64,000 nucleotides of DNA from Sordaria brevicollis (GCA_033439795.1 JAUTDP010000004.1:1612001-1676000); one strand, 5' to 3'. Shown: positions 26,640 to 40,151, numbered from the stretch's first letter. Numbers and translations are program-made. The notes: a model not told the origin generated them from the letters alone.

Positions 26640-29600
26640 ATATAAATCGAAGAAAGCAATAGTGCAACCGAGTTTTATATTAACGAAGAAGAGTGCGATT
26701 AAAAATATAAAGTAAATTACGAGGAGGATAAGTAGGAAGGTTTTTCCAATACCGATACCTTTATAGACGACCGAAATAACGATTAAGATAACGATAATAA
26801 TTTTAATAATTCTAGTAATAAGGATATTTTATTCGATTATAGAGACGAGATTTATAACCTACTTCTTAGTATTATACGTTTAGTAAGTATTATCGAAGCC
26901 CTCTAAGAAACCGTTAATATATAGGTAAAGTATTATAACTTTACCGTTAATTATATATAAGGTCGTAATTTAAAGTCTAAAATCCCTATTATAGAGTATA
27001 CGCGGTATTATCTTCTTTGTAATCAATACGGCAAACTACGTAAATCGGTTATAACCATCCGGAAGATTATATTACGAAAGTGCGATTATAAATAGAAGGG
27101 GGTTGTAAAGAAGAATAAAGATATTAGCCTCTAATATTTCGAATTAAATTCTAACTTAAATTATTAAATCTATAGTTATAATCGATTATAATATTTATTA
27201 GCGTACCCTTAATACCGTAAAATAAAGCCAAATATATTAAAGAAAATTAATAATATTTCGAAGTTTAATGCTATACGAATTCGAAAGATTACGATTATAG
27301 TTCGTAACGAATTTCCTAGTACGGTATATACAAGGGCGGATATATATAACGTACGCGCGCGATTTCGTCGTTGTGATTTCGATGGATATACCCCAATTGG
27401 CGTATTAATTAAGGCTTTTAACGATAACGGCTTTAAATACATTAAGAAGATGGATCTAGAAAACCCAGACCGATTATTAGGCTTAGTTTTTACCTTCCCA
27501 ATTTATATATAGATGGTCGATATGTTTCCCGAGGTTATAATTATCGATAATACGTACAATACCAACCGATTCAACTATCCGTTCTATTAAGTCTCGAATT
27601 TTTCATCGGTTAGTACTATATTCAACTATGTCTTTGGCATTATCGATAATGAAAGGCAAGAAGGATTTGATTTCCTAGTTGAAGCCACCCTAAAGTTACG
27701 ACAGCGGTATAAATTGCTAACTCCTTCCGTCGTTATTACCGATAAATCTAAGGAAATGAAATAAGCGTTAGCCAATATATTCCTAAATATTCAATAGTAA
27801 TTATACCTTTTTTATATTATTAAGAATATTCTTTATAATATTAAGAAGAAGTAGAAAGGTAAGAAGAGTAATAACGACGATGGTAATAATAATTTAAAAG
27901 ACGAAGAGGGTAAAAATAATTGGGAGAATTTAATTACCTTCGATATAATCGATTATAGTATTTGTACGTCTACGCGCTTTGGCGAATTTATTAACCTTAT
28001 TAAAATAATTAACGACCTATAGAGTATTATAATTATATTTAAACTTATAATATACGCTAAAACCGAGCTAGATTTCTAAGTAGTATAGGAGAGGTTGAAG
28101 AAGGTCTTTATTAGTTAAATAGCTACCCTTTAATATATTTAGAAGAATTAATTTTTAATTAAAGAATAATAGGTATTTTATTTTATTAAAAAATACCGGA
28201 ATTTTAGCATTAAGGTTATATTACTAATAGAATTTAGTAACCTTAGCGTTAAGAGTTTCTTACTAAACGGTAATAATAATATTTATAAATTAATTTCCGC
28301 TATTATAAAAATAGCTATAAATTAATACTAAAAGTTTAATAAAAAGGTCGTTAAGTAGCAAATTCTTTAATAATAAAAATATTTAAATCGCTAATACTTT
28401 AATAAGTTTCTACTATTAATTAATTATCTTACCTTCAATTTAATTAATTATAAATATTTTTAAACCGAAAAATATAAATTAATAAATTAACGCCCGAATC
28501 CGCTTACTTTAGGACTTTATAACGAAGAGTATAGTATTATTCCCTAATATAGATTACTATACCGCTATATTATTTTTAAATGCGTAGCGGTAAAAAAACT
28601 TCTTAAATTTACGTATATATTACTATATTAATATTATAAATAGTTTTTAATACGTCCTTTTTATATAATTAAATATTTTTATACTATTTTTATTACTTAA
28701 TTAACGTTCTTAATATAGGATATTAACGACTTTTATTTCCGTTTTCGAAACCTTCGTATTGCGTTTAAGAAAGGATAGAAAGGTATTAAGAATATTATTA
28801 AATTTATCCCCAATAAGTACATTCTCCCCCCCGCCGATAAAAATTAGAAGAAGATTCCCAAAACCCTTAAGAATATTACGCCGGCGTTAAAGAAAAAAAA
28901 AAATAACGTTATTAAACCGATTAAATAGAATAATTTTAATAACCTCCCTAAATTACGATCGAATATACGAAGGTATAAATCCTATAATAAAATAGACGAG
29001 GCGGACGAATTCGCCCTCAATTTTACGAAGAAGAAGAATAAGGGGAAAGCTAAATTAATGTAGTATAACGAATCGATTTTAAACTACCAACCCGATAGCG
29101 AAGACGATAAGGACAATGAAGAGGAGGATAACGACGATAAAGGTAATGAAGAAGAAATACTTAATTATATTTATATAACTACCCCCGGCTCTCGTTCACC
29201 CTCTCCTTCTCATTCCCCTACCCCGTTTCGTCCTCTTTCCTCTTTTCCTCCTCGTTCTCTATTAATTTTATAATTAGAGGGAGAAATTAGCGAGCAAGGG
29301 GATAACTAAGAATTACCTAATTAAGAGGATAACCTTAAAAATAACCGAATAATTACAATTTACTCTTACAACCCGGTATTTAATCTTTTAAATAAGGATT
29401 TTATTAAATAATAGCAAAAAAACCCTTAAAATAATTTTTAGGGGTTTAAACCCCCTACCCAAATAAAATAAACGTTAATATTACTCTTTACGAAATAGGC
29501 TAGTAAATAGTAAATTATAAGGGGTAAAATTATAGTATTTAAATAGCATATAGCCTAGGTTTTATTAAAATAGGAATTAGAAATAATTTTAGCGCTAAAC

Positions 29601-30090
29601 TTAAATATAAATAATAAAACGGCGTTAAACTTTATATTCAATATAGAACTAATCGATTTAAATATTTATATCGATACTTCTAATTTAATATTAAAGTTAG
29701 AATATAAATTATTACCTCTTAAATTACCGTAGTTAAATTTATTACCTTTAGATTTAAATTTAAATTTAAAACGGTAATATTAATTATAATTAGAATTAGA
29801 ATAATTAAAATAATTAAACGTATTGCCAACCTTAAGGCAAATAAAATTAAAGCGGAGATTAAAACTAACGCTTACATTAAATTCGTCCTTAAATCTATTA
29901 TATAATTCGTTAACTAAATAAACGCTTACCCGTAAAAAAGCTCGCGATAAATAGTAAAAATAGGCTCCAACGAAATTAAAGAGAGTTCGATTCAATTTTC
30001 AATTTCAACCTCCTAATTCTCAACCTCCTAATATATAACCTATTATAATACGAAATAGTCGTATTAATAAGCCTACCTAGAGCCAATTCT
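26640..30090 (+). pseudogene. MULE-2 transposase remnant with FAR1-like N terminus
   Basis: An acidic leader is followed near 26990-27200 by a FAR1/WRKY-GCM1-like zinc-finger region ('RKCDYK', then a Tyr where the family has His/Cys). The MULE core at about 27450-27830 is strikingly well preserved: 'IIDNTYNTN' contains the first catalytic Asp, then comes 'FGIIDNE', then 'VVITDKSKEMK' with the second Asp. The long C-terminal part is rich in Leu, Lys and positions that were Gln. Every interruption I read in frame is TAA or TAG, never TGA, which matches C-to-T change at CAA/CAG codons. Start and end are approximate. Confidence 0.82.
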
Positions 30091-30117
30091 AAAATTAATT
30101 CTAAACGCTATATCGAA

Positions 30118-30625
30118 ATATTATATCAAAATATAAAATATTATGTTAAAGATTACGACTTTTTATTTTAAATAGTAAAAAATAATAAAAAAGGAGGTTC
30201 CCCCGTTTTAATTATACACCTTACCCGAATCCCTTATATTTTAAACCTTTCGGCGAAACGTTAATAAGAAATAAAGGATAGCGTATTATTTATAACGGCG
30301 TACGTCCCCTTCTACCTATTACCTATTACCCCTAATATTTTTAACCTATTACCTATAATATATTTTAAACCTATAATTAATAGAAATAATAAAAAATAAT
30401 CATATTTAGCACAAATACAATTCGAATAAAGGATTTCTATAATATTAATAATAGTTATTATTCGTTAATAATAAACCGCTATATTATAGGCGTCCCCGTA
30501 ATACCCTTTTCGGGGTTAATAATAATTAAAGTGAGATTTAATATTTATAAGAGCGTTTAGAGCGTTTAAATAAAATTGAGCGTATTCTAATATTATTTTT
30601 AATAATAATAATATAATATAATTAT
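30118..30625 (+). repeat. MULE-2 copy of the block shared with MULE-1
   Basis: This is the counterpart of 17085-17600: the same order of landmarks, downstream of a transposase, ending in an AT-rich run of 'aataataat'. Flanking sequences and terminal repeats of the two elements do not match outside this block and the transposase. It may be ancestral 3' non-coding DNA of one MULE lineage, or a captured or inserted sequence. Confidence 0.7.
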
Positions 30626-32956
30626 AATTGTAATTATAATTTGGGAATTCTCCCGGGGAAAGGGGATAAGGTTGGCGATGTCGTTTTTGGTATTAATAGC
30701 CCGTACGCATGTGATTTCGTAAGATATATACAGTTCCATAGAGAGTTACATACAAAATTATGTTACTCAGCGAATGCGGGTAATACGTTGGAAATTTCGA
30801 TGTAAATAATAAATTATTTTAAAGTTTTATGCTAAGCATTGAAATATTGGTGCCCGGATAAGGTTTGGTGCCCGTGTAAGACGGCTATGGTGCCCGTGGA
30901 GTAAATGCCTTAATTTTTTTTAATATAGAAATTTAAATCTTTAAAATTTTATTTCTTATTTATATATATAACCGCTTTCCCTTTTTCTAAATAATTTATT
31001 CCAATATATTTACTACTTTATAAACGATAAATATCCTTATTTAAATTCCTACCCGGCTTTTAAATCGCTACGATATTATAAGTCTCCTCTTATTCGAATA
31101 ATAATTTCCCTTTTTTATACAATTTCCTTATATTTTAATAGAATATTTTTAATTAAATTATTAATTATTCTATAAAGGAATATTTTTTAACCCTACGGGC
31201 GGAATAAGAGCGGGAATCTTTTCCTTTTAAATAATTAATTTAACGGCGGCGATTAAACCGGCGCCGCTCCAAATATTTAAACCCTAAAAATTTATAAACG
31301 CATTTATTAGGTTTTTAATTATTAATTTCGGTCTAATAAAGGGCCTATTAATCCGTTTATAAATATAGCTTTTATTTCTACTTTTAAATTCCCTTTTACG
31401 AATAATAATAATACGGGTAATAAAGGGGGCGTTAAAGAGATTAATATCCCTATTATCCTTTACTACCGTTAATTTTAATATAATACTTCTCTTAAAATCC
31501 TTTTAATATATAAATAAATATAATTTTTCGGCGTATTTTATAATAACCTTCGTAATAACTTTTTTAAAAATAAAATATACTTTCTTTTCGAAAGCGTAAT
31601 ATTTATACTTTCTATATAAAGCGTAAAAAATTAATAATTTATTTTTATTAAACGGGTAATTCACTTTTTTAAAATAATCCCTACTATATTTATTTTTATT
31701 ATAACGTTTATAAACGTTAACGTTATAATAAAATTTCTCTAAATATCCTACGCCCTAATAAATAAAATATTATTAAATATTAACCGAAAAGGTAAATAAT
31801 TCGTAAATATATACGCCGCCCTCTTAAAGGAAAAATCCTTTATAAAGAATTTCGGTTACTTTTATAATTATAATTTCTATTATAAAAAATCCCTTATCTT
31901 TATTAATTTTCTTCTTTTATAAACGTATTTTAATAATAAAAGCGGTCGGGTTCGTTTATTATATTTTATTAATAATATTTTTTATTTTTATATATTCGGC
32001 AATATTCGTTTAAAGGAACCCCTTAGCGATTAATATAATAATATTAAAAATACGAACGCTTTTTCGCTAAAAACCTTTTTAACTTAAATTTAATATTATT
32101 AATATTATTCGTATATAATATTATTAGATATAATTTTATAATTTCTAATTATAAATAATTTTATAATAGTTCGTACGATATTAAAAATACTAATCCTTAA
32201 ATCGCGAAATATCTTCTCGATTTAAATTTTAGTTTTTTCGTTCGTTCGCTTCGAATATTAAATATCGATTATAATACTTCGAATAAAGAGGGTACGATTA
32301 TAATTAATAGGGAGTATTTTTAGGGGAAAAGTAATAATTATAATATATTAAAGGATAGACCTAATTTTAAAAAGAACGTCCTTTATAATTTTAACCTATA
32401 TTTTCGGCGCTTTTTTAGCGTTTTTCTATAATTTTTATAAAATCGTCTTTTTTAAATCGTTAAAATCCTTCTTAATAATAATCTAATCGTTATTAACCTT
32501 ATTAACCTTAAAATATATTACCCTATTTTTCTTCGTAAAAATTTTCGTATATTTATTAAATAATTTACGAATTTAATTATAATCCTCGAATAAAACGGCG
32601 TTGTAGTCCGAAGATTTATTCGCTTTAATAATGAATTTCTTTATAATTTTATTATCCTTTTACGTTTTTTCCGAAATCTTCGTAGCGCGCGCTATATTAG
32701 GGTCGTTGCAAATTAAAAATCCTACGAGCGGATTATAAACGTTATTTTTAAATTTATAATTACCGTAATTAATTGCTATTAGTAATAATAATATATTATC
32801 GTCGTTATAATCGTTGCGGGATATCGTAAAGGACGTAAAAGACCTTCCTGAGTCGATTCCCGTTGTTGGTTTTCGTTTTAGAGCGCTCCTCGACTAGAAA
32901 TCGGCGTTTCCGGTTCTAAAGCAATTTAATTAATAAGGTTTCACTTTATTATATTA

Positions 32957-33700
32957 TAAATTAATTACAATTAAAAATATAATTATAATCGGCTTCGCCG
33001 ATAATATTAATATCGTCGCCGTAATAAAAATTACCGAAGAGAATTATAAAATACTTTAAGCAATATAAGAAATTTATTCCGAATAAATAAGGGAGAAAAA
33101 TATAGAATTCGAAGCGAATAAAACGGAATTAATATATTTTACGTAAACAAAGGTATTAAGAACGGAAACTCTTTAATTCGGGGATATTATATTTCAACCG
33201 ATAAAATCGATAAAATTCCTAAGCGTTTAATTAAATTATAAATTTAATTATCGAATTTACGCGGAAGCTATTAAAAAAAAAATAAAAATTTAAACGAATA
33301 CGCTAACCCAATTAGCCGTAAAAATTTAAAATTATTCCTTCACTTACATAAAGGAAATTTATATTAAATATATTCGAAATATAATTATATATAAAACTTT
33401 AATTTTCTATTAATTAATAGAAATATATAATAAACCCCGAAGGATAGTAATTAAATTAACTAAATATTAAATTAAATATTTAAAAATCGTCGCCGGGGCG
33501 TATAAAATTACGCCGGTACGGAACCTTAAAATAGAAATTTTTTGCCTACTATTCGACCTTTATTTTAATAAACGGGTAAGGGTTTTCGAAGAAAAATTCG
33601 CTTATACGGATTAAATTAAATTTGTCTAAGGAATAGTAATTTAAATAATTAATTATATTTAGATAAAACGAATAAAAAATCGACTATTTATTAATAAATT
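32957..33700 (+). pseudogene. L5 ORF2 reverse transcriptase, catalytic and downstream part
   Basis: After the L6 insertion the L5 frame resumes with a hydrophobic strand and the active-site box F-A-D-N (32994-33005; ancestral FADD). It continues with 'INIVAVIKITEENYKIL' and on through the RT thumb region toward 33700. TAA/TAG codons interrupt it. Together with 20200-20845 it rebuilds an ordered LINE RT domain, which fixes the element's orientation as plus. It is not functional. Confidence 0.75.
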
Positions 33701-36700
33701 AGAAAATAATATTATTAAAATTAAATAAGCGGAGGAATAAATACCAATGGAAAACCTTATAGCGATTATAATAAAATTACCCCTAATAATAAATATACTT
33801 ATTTAATTATTATAACCGCCGGAATTTTTAACCCTCGATTGAAAAATATAATTAAAGGACGTTACGAAAAGAGAATAGGTATTACGCTATAATTATTAAT
33901 TAATAATAATAATAACTAAATTAAATTAACGGTATAAATTTATAATTATTAATTTCGACCCGAAGTTTAACGATATTGTAATAAAATAATATATAATCGG
34001 TTAGAAAAAAAAGAAGCGGAAAAGAATTTAACTTTCGGAGGATAATAAAAATTATTATCTATTAATAAAAGTAAAAAATTCCCTCCTCATCTAAACGAAA
34101 ATAGAAATAATCGGCCTTAAAGCCTTCCTTTTCTAAAAGAGAATCCCCAATATCGATACCCCTATTTATTCGTATAAATTAAAATAAGAAACGTTCTATT
34201 ATATTACGTTCGAATATTTCCAGATAATAAATATATAATTCGTAATAATTAATTAGCTATAAACGTAAAAATAATTCCAAATTTATTTAAACGATAAAAC
34301 TAAAGCCGAAAAAATCCTATTATAAATATTTCAATTAAAATAATTGAATAAATACCGCTTAATAATCGAATTAAAAAAGGAATAGCGAAATAAATTCGCT
34401 CGCTATTTTTAATTTTCTTTTCTTCTTTTTCTTTCACTTTTATTTACTAATACATTAGAATAAAGATAGGGGAAGATTTCTATTTAATTAAAAATTTATC
34501 GGACCGCAAAAGCGACGACCTATTTAATTATTATTTCTTCTTATATTTAATTAAAACCTTTAATATTTTATTATTATCGGCGAATAAACGATTTTATTCA
34601 TTAAATTAACGAATATATTAGCGTATAATATTAATTATAAATTAACGTTAAGCGAATTAATTATTATTAATAAAAATAGGATTAATAAAATAAATAGCCG
34701 GCGAATTAATTTCTATTAAAGAATTACTACGGGAAGGTATATAAATATTATTACTCTTCGGGGGGATTTTACCGCTATTATTACAAAGTAAATTACTACT
34801 ATTATTATAGGGCAAATTATTATTACTATTATAAAGGATACTACCCGAAGGAATACGACCGCCGATTAAATTATCTTTATTAAAAAAGAGGAATTCGCAA
34901 TAACCTTTTTAAAAGTAATTATTAACCGACTATTTTCTATAGCGAATAAATTATTTAAAAATACTAATAAAACCGTCGTTAATAAAGCAAAAGCGAATCG
35001 CGCCGGTAAATTCTTTAATAATAATACGGAGGCGGATAAAATAGTCGCGGAATTCGCTATTAATTAGGTTTTTAATAACGATTTTCTTTTAGAAAATATT
35101 ATAAAAATCGTAAGAATCGTAAAGCGTATTGATTATATAACACGAAATTATTAAAATATATTAAATAACTTAATTAAATTTATTTAAAAATAAATTAAAA
35201 CGGGAGATATTAATAATATAAAGGATAATAATTTATTTAAATAATTAAAAATATAATAAATCGATTTAATAATAACCTTTATATAAATATTATAACCCGG
35301 AATAAATATAAAAATAAAAAAGGCCTTAATTAATTAAAGGGTATAAGCGAAATATAGGGGAATATAAATATAGCTTCGGAAAAATTAATATAAAAATAAA
35401 ACGTAACGGAAGGAAGATTTACCCTTTCTCCGGTATATAAAAGAATTTATTATTAATAAAGAATTTAATAATATATTTAAAATTAATTTTAATATTAATA
35501 TTAACCGTATTAAATATAAAGGTCGGCGAAAGAGGGTAAAAGGAAAATAAATTTTTACTTTTATTTTCATTAAAGGTTTTTATTATTTTATAGAGCGCTT
35601 TAATACGTTTTTAATAGGGAATAATTATTTCGAATCGATTATTATTATTATTAAAGGAAGGAAAAGTTTAAAAAAGCCCGAGGGATAAGGGGTTTTTATA
35701 TTTAAGGGAGGAAAATCCTTATATTAATATAAATTATAGTAAAAGTATAATTGTAATAAAGAGAAGAAAAAAATAAAAAAAATAAAAAAAGGTTTAACGG
35801 TTGGGAAGTTTAATAGCGGTTAGAAAAGTAAATAGGCGGGGGAATAGAAAGCGGAAAATAGTAATAAATAAAGGGATAAAATAGCGGATTAAAAAGGCAA
35901 AACGGTTTAATATTCTAATATAATAGTAAATAGGAGGGATAAGACGGATATTAATCGCGTTAGTAGTAAATATATACCGCAATCGTAGAACGCCGAAAAA
36001 GCGGCGCGGATAGGTCTACGCCGGGAAATATAGCCGGGGTTTTTATCCGGGGCGCTTAACGCCTACGGTTTCATCCTACGGGGAATCGGAGATGGACCCC
36101 ATGCTATATTGGCGCTATAGATTTAGCTAGGGAATAAGAATCTTACTTATTACGGATATTATATATACGGTTTAAAAATTCGGAGCCGTTATATCGTTAA
36201 TACTCTTTAATTTTAAAAGCGTATTTAATAAAATTAATTATAAATAATTATTATATACCCTATAGGAAATATAATTTTTATAATAAATTTTCGAATAAAT
36301 AGCGAATTCCGTTAATAAACGAAAAGGTTCCTTTTTTTTCGACGACGAAATATCCGTTCCCTACGTTATAAAAGCCGGAATATTTTAAAACTCCCCCCTC
36401 TCTTTAATTTTTTTTATCCTCATTATTATTTCATTATATTATAAATTAATTATAATTAAAAATATAATTATATTTAATTTTATTAACGATATTAATATTA
36501 TCGTTATAATAAAGATTACCAAAGAGAATTATAAAATATTTTAAATAATATAAAAAATTTATTCTAAATAGGTAAAGGAAAGAAGTATAAAATTCGAAAC
36601 GAATAAAACGGAATTAATATATTTTATACGGACGAAAATATTAAGAATAGAGATTCTTTAATTTAAGGATATTATATTTCGACCGATAGAATTAATAAAA

Positions 36701-39622
36701 TTTTTAAATATTTAATTAAACCGTAAATTTAATTATCGAATTTACGCAAAAACTATTAAAAAAAAATAAAGATTTAAACGAATATATTAACCTAATTAAT
36801 TATAAAAATTTAAAGTTACTCTTTCATTTATACGAAGGAAATTTATATTAAATATATTCGAAGTATAATTATATATAAAATTTTAATTTTTTACTAACCG
36901 ATAAAAATATATAATAAACCCCGAAGAATAATAATCGGATTAATTAAATATTAAATTAAATATTTAAAAATCGTCGCCGGGGCGTATAAAATTACGCTAA
37001 TACGGAATTTTAAAACGGAAATTTTTTGCCCGCTATTCGACCTCTATTTTAATAAATGGGTAAAGGCTTTCGAAAAGAAATTTACCCGTACGAATTAAAT
37101 TAAATTCGTTCGAAGAATAATAATTTAAGTAATTAATTATATTTAAATAAAATAAATAAAAGGTCGATTATTTATTAATAAATTAGAACATAATATTATT
37201 AAAATTAAATAGGCGGAAGAATAAATACTAACGGAAAACCTTATAGCAATTATAATAAGACCGTCCTTAATAACGGGCGTACCCGCTTAACCGTTATAAC
37301 CGCCGGAATTTTTAACCCTTAATCGAGAAATATAATTAAAAAACGCTACGAAAAGAGAATAAGTATTATATTATAATTATTAATTAGCGGTAGCGTCGGC
37401 TAAATTAAATTGGTAGTATAAATATATAATTATTAATTTCGACCCGAAGTTTAATAATATTATAATAAAATAGTATATAATCGATTAAAAAAAGAAAAAG
37501 TAAAAAAGAATTTAACTTTCGGAGGATAATAAAGATTATTATTTATTAACGAAAATAAAAAATTCCTTCCTCGTTTAAATAAAAATAGAAATAATCGGCC
37601 TTAAAGCCTTTTTTTTTTAAAAGAAAATCCCTAATATTAATATTTTTATTTATTCGTACGGATTAAGACGAAAAACGTTCTATTATATTACGTTCGAATA
37701 TTTCCGGATAGTAGATATATAATTCGTAATAATCGATTAATTATAAACGTAAAAATAATTCCAAATTTATTTAAACGATAGAACTAAAGCCGAAAGAATT
37801 TTATTATAAATACTTTAATTAAAACGATTAAATAAATACCGTTTAATAATCGAATTAGAAGAAGAGTAACGAAACGAATTCGTTCGCTATTTTTAATTTT
37901 CTTTTCTTCCTTTTCTTTTATTTTTATTTACTAATACATTAGAACGAAGATAGGGGGAGGATTTCTATTTAATCAAAAATTTATTAGGCTACGAAAGTAA
38001 TAATTTATTTAATTATTATTTTTTTTTACAATTAATTAAAACTTTTAATATTTTATTATTATTAGCGAATAAACAGTTCTATTTATCGAATTAACGAATA
38101 TATTAACGTATAATATTAATTATAAATTAATATTAAGCGAATTAATTATTATTAATAGGAACGGGACTGGTAGGACGAATAACCGGCGAATTAATTTTTA
38201 TCGGGGAATTATTATAAGAAGGTATACGAATTCTACTATTATTATTACGAAATAAATTATTATTATTATTACGGGGTAAATTACTATTATTATTATAAGG
38301 AATATTATTTAAAAGAATACGATTACCAATTAAATTATTTTTATTAAAAAAGAGGAATTCGTAATAACTTTTTTATAGGTAATCGTTAATTATTTACTTT
38401 CTATAGCGAATAAATTATTTAAAAGTATTAATAAAATTATTATTAATAAAGCGAAAGCGAATTGCGCCGGTAAACTCCTTAATAACGATACGGAGGCGGA
38501 TAAAATAGTCGCGGAATTCGCTATTAATCGGGTTTTAAATAATAACCTTATCCTAGAAAATATTATAAAAATCGTAGAAACCGCGAAATATATTAATTAT
38601 ATAACACGAAATTATTAAAATATATTAAATAATTTAATTAAATTTATTTAAGAACGAATTAGAATAGGAAATATTAACGATATAAAGGATAATAATTTAT
38701 TTAGGTAATTAAGGATATAATAAATCGATTTAACAACGGCTTTTATATAAATATTATAACCCGGGACGGATGTAAAGGCGAAAAAGGCTTCGGCCAATTA
38801 GAAAATATAAGCGAAATATAAAAGAATACGGATATAATTTCGGAGAAATTAATATAAGGATAAAATATAGCGGAAGGAAGATTTACCCTTTTTCCGATAT
38901 ATAGAAGAATTTATTATTAATAAAAAATTTAATAATATATTCGAAATTAATTTTAATATTAATATTAATTATATTAAATATAAGGGTCGGTAAAAGAAAG
39001 CGAAGGGGAAACGAATATTCGCCTTTATCTTTATTAGAAATTTTTATTATTTTACGGAACGTTTCGGCGTATTTCTAATAGGGAGTAACTATTTCGAATC
39101 GATTATTATTATTATTAAAGGAAAGAAAAATTTAAAAAGGCCCGGGGGATAAGGGGTTTTTATATTTAAAGGAGGGAAATCCTTACGCTAATATAAACCG
39201 TAGTAGAAATATAACCGTTATAGGAGGGAAGAAAAAAATAAAAGGAATAAATGAAAATTTAACGGTTAAGAAGTTTAATAGTAATTAAAAGGGTAAATAA
39301 GCGGAGGAATAAAAAACGGAAAGTAATAATAAATAGGGGACGGAATAGCGGATTAAGAAAGTAGAGCAGTCTATTCTTACGTAACGGTAAATAGAAGGGA
39401 TAAAACGGATATTAATCGCGTTAATAATAGGTATATACTATAATCGTAAAACGCCGAAGAAGCGGCGCGGATAGGTCTACGCTAGGAAATGTAGCCGGGT
39501 TTTTATCCAGGGCGCTTAACGCTTACGGTTTCATCCTACGGGGAATTGGAAATAGACCTTATACTATATTAGCGCTATAAATTTAGCTAGGGAATAAGAA
39601 TCTTACTTTACCGCCGCGGAAT

Positions 39623-40140
39623 TAATATAAATTAAACGCAATTTAAGTAGAATTTAATATATTAAAGCCGTAAAACGTCGGCGTAAAATATATAACGGTC
39701 GATTAATATAATCTAAAAATATTTTAAAGGTTTTTAATAGCCGAATTATAGTATTTAAACGAATTAATAATAACCTTCGTACTACCTATATAAAAGTCAA
39801 TAAAACGAATTAATAATGTTAAAATAAAGTAAAAAAATAGGGATTTAAAGCGGTAAAACTATTTAAAAAGTAGCGGAAGGAATATAAATTAAAGCTTTTT
39901 AAAATATTTAAACCGGGCTTTCGAACTTATAGAATTTAACTAAATTAATTAATATAACCTCATTTTTATTAGAATATAACCGTTATAGTAGGTTGGCCGT
40001 ACTAGCCGTAAGCACCCACTTTAGGGGGTGCGAGTTTCGAGTGCCTAGAAAAGTGGGGTCGTGGCACGGGTAATATAAACAATAAGAGAGAGTATTGGTA
40101 CTTTTAATCATTTATAGAGTAAATAACCTCTTATAAAAAA
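39623..40140. other. Right flank of L3 and AT-rich/normal boundary
   Basis: From 39623 to about 39975 the DNA is RIP-degraded, unrelated to the other repeats here and continuous with 2291-2642 before L3 inserted. At about 39980 CpA and TpG reappear abruptly, with a small hairpin (GCACCC...GGGTGC near 40010). From there to the tRNA there is ordinary non-coding sequence. No gene is seen. Confidence 0.6.
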
Positions 40141-40151
40141 CCCAAAAAAAT

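Larger units (their letters stand above)
26257..30909 (+). mobile_element. MULE-2, Mutator-like DNA transposon, inserted in L6
   Basis: Inverted repeats of about 65 bp begin GGCATTTACTCCACGGGCAC and contain three CGGGCACCA-type repeats. The target duplication TTAATTTT (8 bp) lies at 26249-26256 and 30910-30917, and L6 continues cleanly across. The length is 4653 bp. The repeats differ only by RIP-type transitions. The element carries one long transposase remnant and the 3' block shared with MULE-1. Confidence 0.92.
21301..32942 (-). mobile_element. LINE copy L6, inserted in L5, hosting MULE-2
   Basis: This copy is about 6.98 kb after MULE-2 is removed. It is flanked by the 14-bp duplication ACTTTATTATATTA (21287-21300 and 32943-32956). 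The host L5 reading frame breaks just after the 'GIL.NSP' RT motif and resumes at 32957 with the segment that leads into the FADD box. It lies in opposite orientation to L5 and therefore forms a long inverted repeat with it. RIP-type TAA/TAG stops occur throughout. Confidence 0.9.
13143..36148 (+). mobile_element. LINE copy L5, inserted in L3, hosting three further elements
   Basis: This copy is about 7.0 kb after subtraction of MULE-1, the MITE and L6. It is flanked by the 13-bp duplication ATTACGGATATTA (13130-13142 and 36149-36161). Its own pieces are 13143-13862, 17780-20845, 21259-21300 and 32943-36148. The first piece encodes an ORF1 remnant ending in a 30-nt poly-C tract. RT motifs run from about 20200 to 20845 and resume after L6. 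The FADD active site reads F-A-D-N at 32994-33005, a single RIP-type change. The extra 15-20 bases at the 5' end differ between copies. Confidence 0.9.
2657..39608 (+). mobile_element. LINE copy L3, outermost host of the nest
   Basis: This is a full-length LINE of about 6.95 kb once nested insertions are removed. It is flanked by the 14-bp target duplication TACCGCCGCGGAAT (2643-2656 and 39609-39622). Its own pieces are 2657-3722, 10697-13142 and 36149-39608. The 5' third carries an ORF1 (gag-like) remnant. The middle and 3' part carry ORF2, with a reverse-transcriptase domain whose FADD active site reads F-I-N-D near 36480, as expected from G-to-A changes. The 3' end finishes 'gggaataagaatctta' without a poly(A) tail. 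The clade is most likely Tad1-like, because that clade predominates in filamentous ascomycetes; this is inference. All frames are destroyed by RIP. Confidence 0.88.

Noticed and set aside
1..39980. Short open frames of 60-104 codons in the AT-rich block
   Set aside because: They lie in RIP-mutated elements, mostly out of phase with the element's real frame.
40005..40030. Small GC-rich hairpin near the AT-rich boundary
   Set aside because: A six-base stem is too weak to call a terminator, attachment site or transposon end.
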